A DNA stretch of 64,000 bases from Paenibacillus endoradicis (lineage in GTDB: Bacteria; Bacillota; Bacilli; Paenibacillales; Paenibacillaceae), in NCBI RefSeq assembly GCF_024721975.1, contig NZ_JANQBB010000010.1, forward strand, positions 62,001-126,000, in the 5' to 3' direction. Positions 61,851 to 64,000 of the stretch are shown in pieces; position 1 is the stretch's first letter, and every line of letters starts with the position of its first letter. The position numbers were made by a program, and so were the translations under genes. Under the pieces are notes generated by a model. It ran no database searches. It was not told the DNA's origin and worked only from the letters and a program-made list of their open reading frames with translations.

Positions 61851-62914
61851 TCTATCCCTATAATGACGAGCAGCAGACGAAACAGCAATTATTAGTAAAC
61901 GAATTAAATAAATTAACAAGGCATCATATGAAGAATAGTGCTGCTTATAAAGCGATGATCGAGAAGACTTCAGGCTATCAAGAAGCGACATCATTAGATG
62001 AAGTACCTTATTTGCCAGTGCAATTATTTAAGCTAATGGACTTATTATCTATACCTGCTGAAGATGTTATAAAGGTGTTAACATCAAGCGGTACATCAGG
62101 ACAGCAAGTTTCAAAGATTTATTTGGATAAAGAAACTTCCGTTAGTCAGACGAAATCTTTAGTTGATGTGATAAAGCCAATACTTGGCGCTAAGCGGCTA
62201 CCAATGGTTATTTTGGATACTAAATCTGTACTGAAAGATCGTCGTTCATTCAGTGCTAGAGGAGCGGGTATTTTAGGCTTTGCTAATTTTGGTAGACGTC
62301 ATTTTTATGCTTTGAATGATGATATGACCGTAGATTGGACTGGCTTACAAAACTTTTTGGAAGAATATAAGGGTTCCAAGCTTTTATTGTTCGGATTTAC
62401 TTTTATGGTTTGGAAGCATGTTGTTCAAGAAGCAAAACTACAAAATATTAAGATAGATTTTGGAGACAGTGTACTTATACATGGTGGCGGCTGGAAAAAG
62501 CTGCAGGATGAAGCTGTTGACCCACAAACTTTCAATGATGAAATAAAACAAGTGCTTGGTATTGGGAAAGTGCACAACTATTATGGCATGGTTGAGCAGG
62601 TTGGTTCGATTTTTGTTGAGTGCGATCATGAACATCTGCATACGCCGAATTTTGCTGATGTATTAATTAGAGACCCGCTTACTTTTGACCCGCTTGCCTA
62701 TGGCCAACAGGGATTAATTCAAGTGTTAAGTTTATTACCGAGAAGTTATCCTGGTCATAGCTTATTAACCGAAGATTTAGGAACGATTCATGGTGAAGAT
62801 GATTGTCCGTGCGGATGGAAGGGTAAACATTTTAGTGTAGCGGGACGAATTCCAAAGTCGGAATTAAGAGGCTGTAGCGATACTTTTGCCTTTGGGATAG
62901 GAGGCGTAAAATAA
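61847..62914 (+). CDS. LuxE-like acyl-protein synthetase
   Basis: The 355-residue protein belongs to PF04443: TSSGTSGQQVSKIYLDKETS (AMP/P-loop-like, about 80), LLFGFTFMVWKHVVQEA, VLIHGGGWKKLQDEAV, HNYYGMVEQVGSIFVECD, and the C-terminal CPCGWKGKHFSVAGRI. In the lux system LuxE activates a fatty acid as acyl-AMP and passes it to LuxC. Its gene is coupled to luxC here (TAATG overlap). No luxA, luxB or luxD is present, so bioluminescence is not implied. Confidence 0.9.
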   Translation: MIYPYNDEQQTKQQLLVNELNKLTRHHMKNSAAYKAMIEKTSGYQEATSLDEVPYLPVQLFKLMDLLSIPAEDVIKVLTSSGTSGQQVSKIYLDKETSVSQTKSLVDVIKPILGAKRLPMVILDTKSVLKDRRSFSARGAGILGFANFGRRHFYALNDDMTVDWTGLQNFLEEYKGSKLLLFGFTFMVWKHVVQEAKLQNIKIDFGDSVLIHGGGWKKLQDEAVDPQTFNDEIKQVLGIGKVHNYYGMVEQVGSIFVECDHEHLHTPNFADVLIRDPLTFDPLAYGQQGLIQVLSLLPRSYPGHSLLTEDLGTIHGEDDCPCGWKGKHFSVAGRIPKSELRGCSDTFAFGIGGVK

Positions 62915-64000
62915 TGAGGTACTACTGGCCACACCATAATGGAGAAGAAGCGTTACAGCATCTACAACATCAAAGAACATTAGCTGCTTTTAATAACGAT
63001 GCTCTATCTTTCATTCAAGAATTATCAAAGCGTTTTGTGAAGATGCGGAAGTTTCCAGAAATTGTTGCACTTGGATTTTGGATGCGAAAAGCTCATATGA
63101 ATCAGCTGCAAACGTCATGGGAACAAGAAATCATTGGTAGTGTTGTAAAAGCAAGAGGAACGGTATTTCATTTAGCACCTTCGAATGTAGATACGATCTT
63201 TATTTACTCGTGGATTTTATCTTTATTAGCAGGTAATCGCAACATTATTAGAATTTCTAGTAAAGAGCAGCTACAAACAAATAGATTGCTTACGGAAATT
63301 TTGGCTGTGCTAGCAAAACCGGATCATGAAGAGATTGCTAAGAGAACAATCGTCTTATCTTATCCACATCATAATGCAACGACCGAAAAGCTAAGCATGC
63401 TTTGTCATACTCGTGTCGTGTGGGGCGGAGATGCTACAGTAAGCGCGATTCGCAAGCTTGCACTAGCACCGATGGCCAATGAGCTCGTATTTGCAGATCG
63501 TTTCTCAATGTCAGTCATTAATGCTGAAATTGTTAATACGCTGGATAACGAAGGTTTGCAGCAATTAGCTGAACGATTTTACAATGATTCTTTTTGGTTT
63601 GATCAGATGGCGTGCTCTTCACCGAGATTAGTGATATGGACAGGTACTCAGCACATAGTTGAACAGGCACAACGCTTGTTCTGGATGCAGGTTGCACAAG
63701 TTATCCAAGCCAAAAATTATGAACTTGCAGCCGCTACGCAAGTCCAAAAGTTAGCTACTGGATTATGGCTAGCAACGGAGCAAGAAACGATGAAAGTTGA
63801 TTATCAAAACATGTACTCGCGTATTCAGCTTAAAGAATTAACTGCCAATTTGCGAGAAAGACATTGTGGTGCGGGCCTCTTTTATGAAACAAGACTTGAA
63901 AACCTATTTCATATTGCCGATATAATAATTGATAAAGATCAGACACTTTCTTACTTTGGCTATGCTAAGGAACAATTAATTGAGATGATTGATCTGTTTT
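62914..64000 (+). CDS. LuxC-like acyl-CoA/acyl-protein reductase (3' truncated by window)
   Basis: The frame opens at ATG 62914, within the luxE stop, with AGGAGG (62899-62904), and remains open to the edge (362 codons visible). LuxC family (PF05893) landmarks: RGTVFHLAPSNVDTIFIYSW (NADPH region, about 90), SLLAGNRNIIRISSKEQ, WGGDATVSAIRKL, and the active-site Cys in FDQMACSSPRLVIW (about residue 234). It reduces an activated acyl group to an aldehyde. It probably belongs to the same acyl cassette; more island genes are expected beyond 64000. Confidence 0.9.
   Translation, partial: MRYYWPHHNGEEALQHLQHQRTLAAFNNDALSFIQELSKRFVKMRKFPEIVALGFWMRKAHMNQLQTSWEQEIIGSVVKARGTVFHLAPSNVDTIFIYSWILSLLAGNRNIIRISSKEQLQTNRLLTEILAVLAKPDHEEIAKRTIVLSYPHHNATTEKLSMLCHTRVVWGGDATVSAIRKLALAPMANELVFADRFSMSVINAEIVNTLDNEGLQQLAERFYNDSFWFDQMACSSPRLVIWTGTQHIVEQAQRLFWMQVAQVIQAKNYELAAATQVQKLATGLWLATEQETMKVDYQNMYSRIQLKELTANLRERHCGAGLFYETRLENLFHIADIIIDKDQTLSYFGYAKEQLIEMIDLF

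Noticed and set aside
61847..64000. Bioluminescence (lux) operon
   Set aside because: Only luxC- and luxE-like genes are present; no luciferase subunits or luxD, and the context is glycan synthesis.
1..64000. CRISPR arrays, tRNA/rRNA genes, prophage or intact transposons
   Set aside because: No regularly spaced direct repeats, cloverleaf-like or rRNA-like stretches, and no integrase or transposase frames were seen.

Overview
The window comes from a low-GC, endospore-forming, motile Firmicute of the Paenibacillus type. The signs are an alpha/beta-type spore protein gene (19946-20206), a B. subtilis-like late-competence/flagellin region (degSU, comFA/comFC, yvyF, flgM to hag), several SLH-domain surface proteins, and the csaB/tagA/tagO set used to anchor SLH proteins to pyruvylated secondary cell-wall polymer. 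All genes that I support are on the + strand. No lineage search was possible, so the genus is an inference.

Layout. 1-3377: end of the flagellar rod/hook gene flhP, an EpuA-type membrane protein, fabZ, and a phosphoglucomutase/phosphomannomutase. 3386-3702: two copies of an intergenic inverted repeat. 3854-9203: wall-polymer genes (DUF5693-type membrane protein, csaB, tagA/wecG-type, tagO-type). 9474-29237: a surface-protein region with three SLH proteins, two unassigned exported proteins and a phosphodiester-glycosidase-like protein. It is interrupted by the spore gene and metK. The second SLH protein, with very T-ending codon use, is probably the major S-layer protein. 29308-34910: degS-degU, an unknown membrane protein, comFA, comFC. 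35021-43473: flagellar block yvyF-flgM-flgN-flgK-flgL-fliW-csrA-flaG-fliD-fliS-fliT-hag. 43612-64000: a large, AT-rich glycosylation island. It holds a Maf-type flagellin glycosyltransferase, nucleotide-sugar genes (PseB-like, GalE, UDP-xylose synthase-like, UDP-glucose dehydrogenase), seven glycosyltransferases, a decayed FkbM-type methyltransferase gene, and an acyl-modification cassette (SDR, PseH-like GNAT, acyl carrier protein, AMP ligase, LuxE-like, LuxC-like) that runs off the end.

How it fits together. TagO/TagA/CsaB and probably the DUF5693 protein would make the polymer that holds the SLH proteins. FliW-CsrA-Hag form the known flagellin homeostasis loop, and both CsrA target hairpins can be read in the hag leader. 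The island directly behind hag probably builds and decorates flagellin (or another surface glycan).

Most notable signals: six consecutive glycosyltransferases of two families carry the same kind of C-terminal Rossmann-like domain; a LuxC/LuxE/ACP set sits inside a glycan locus; ECF-sigma-like promoters (AAC-N16/17-CGTC) recur in front of the surface-protein genes; a sigma-D promoter is embedded in a terminator hairpin at flgM; and a ~170-bp structured intergenic repeat occurs four times.
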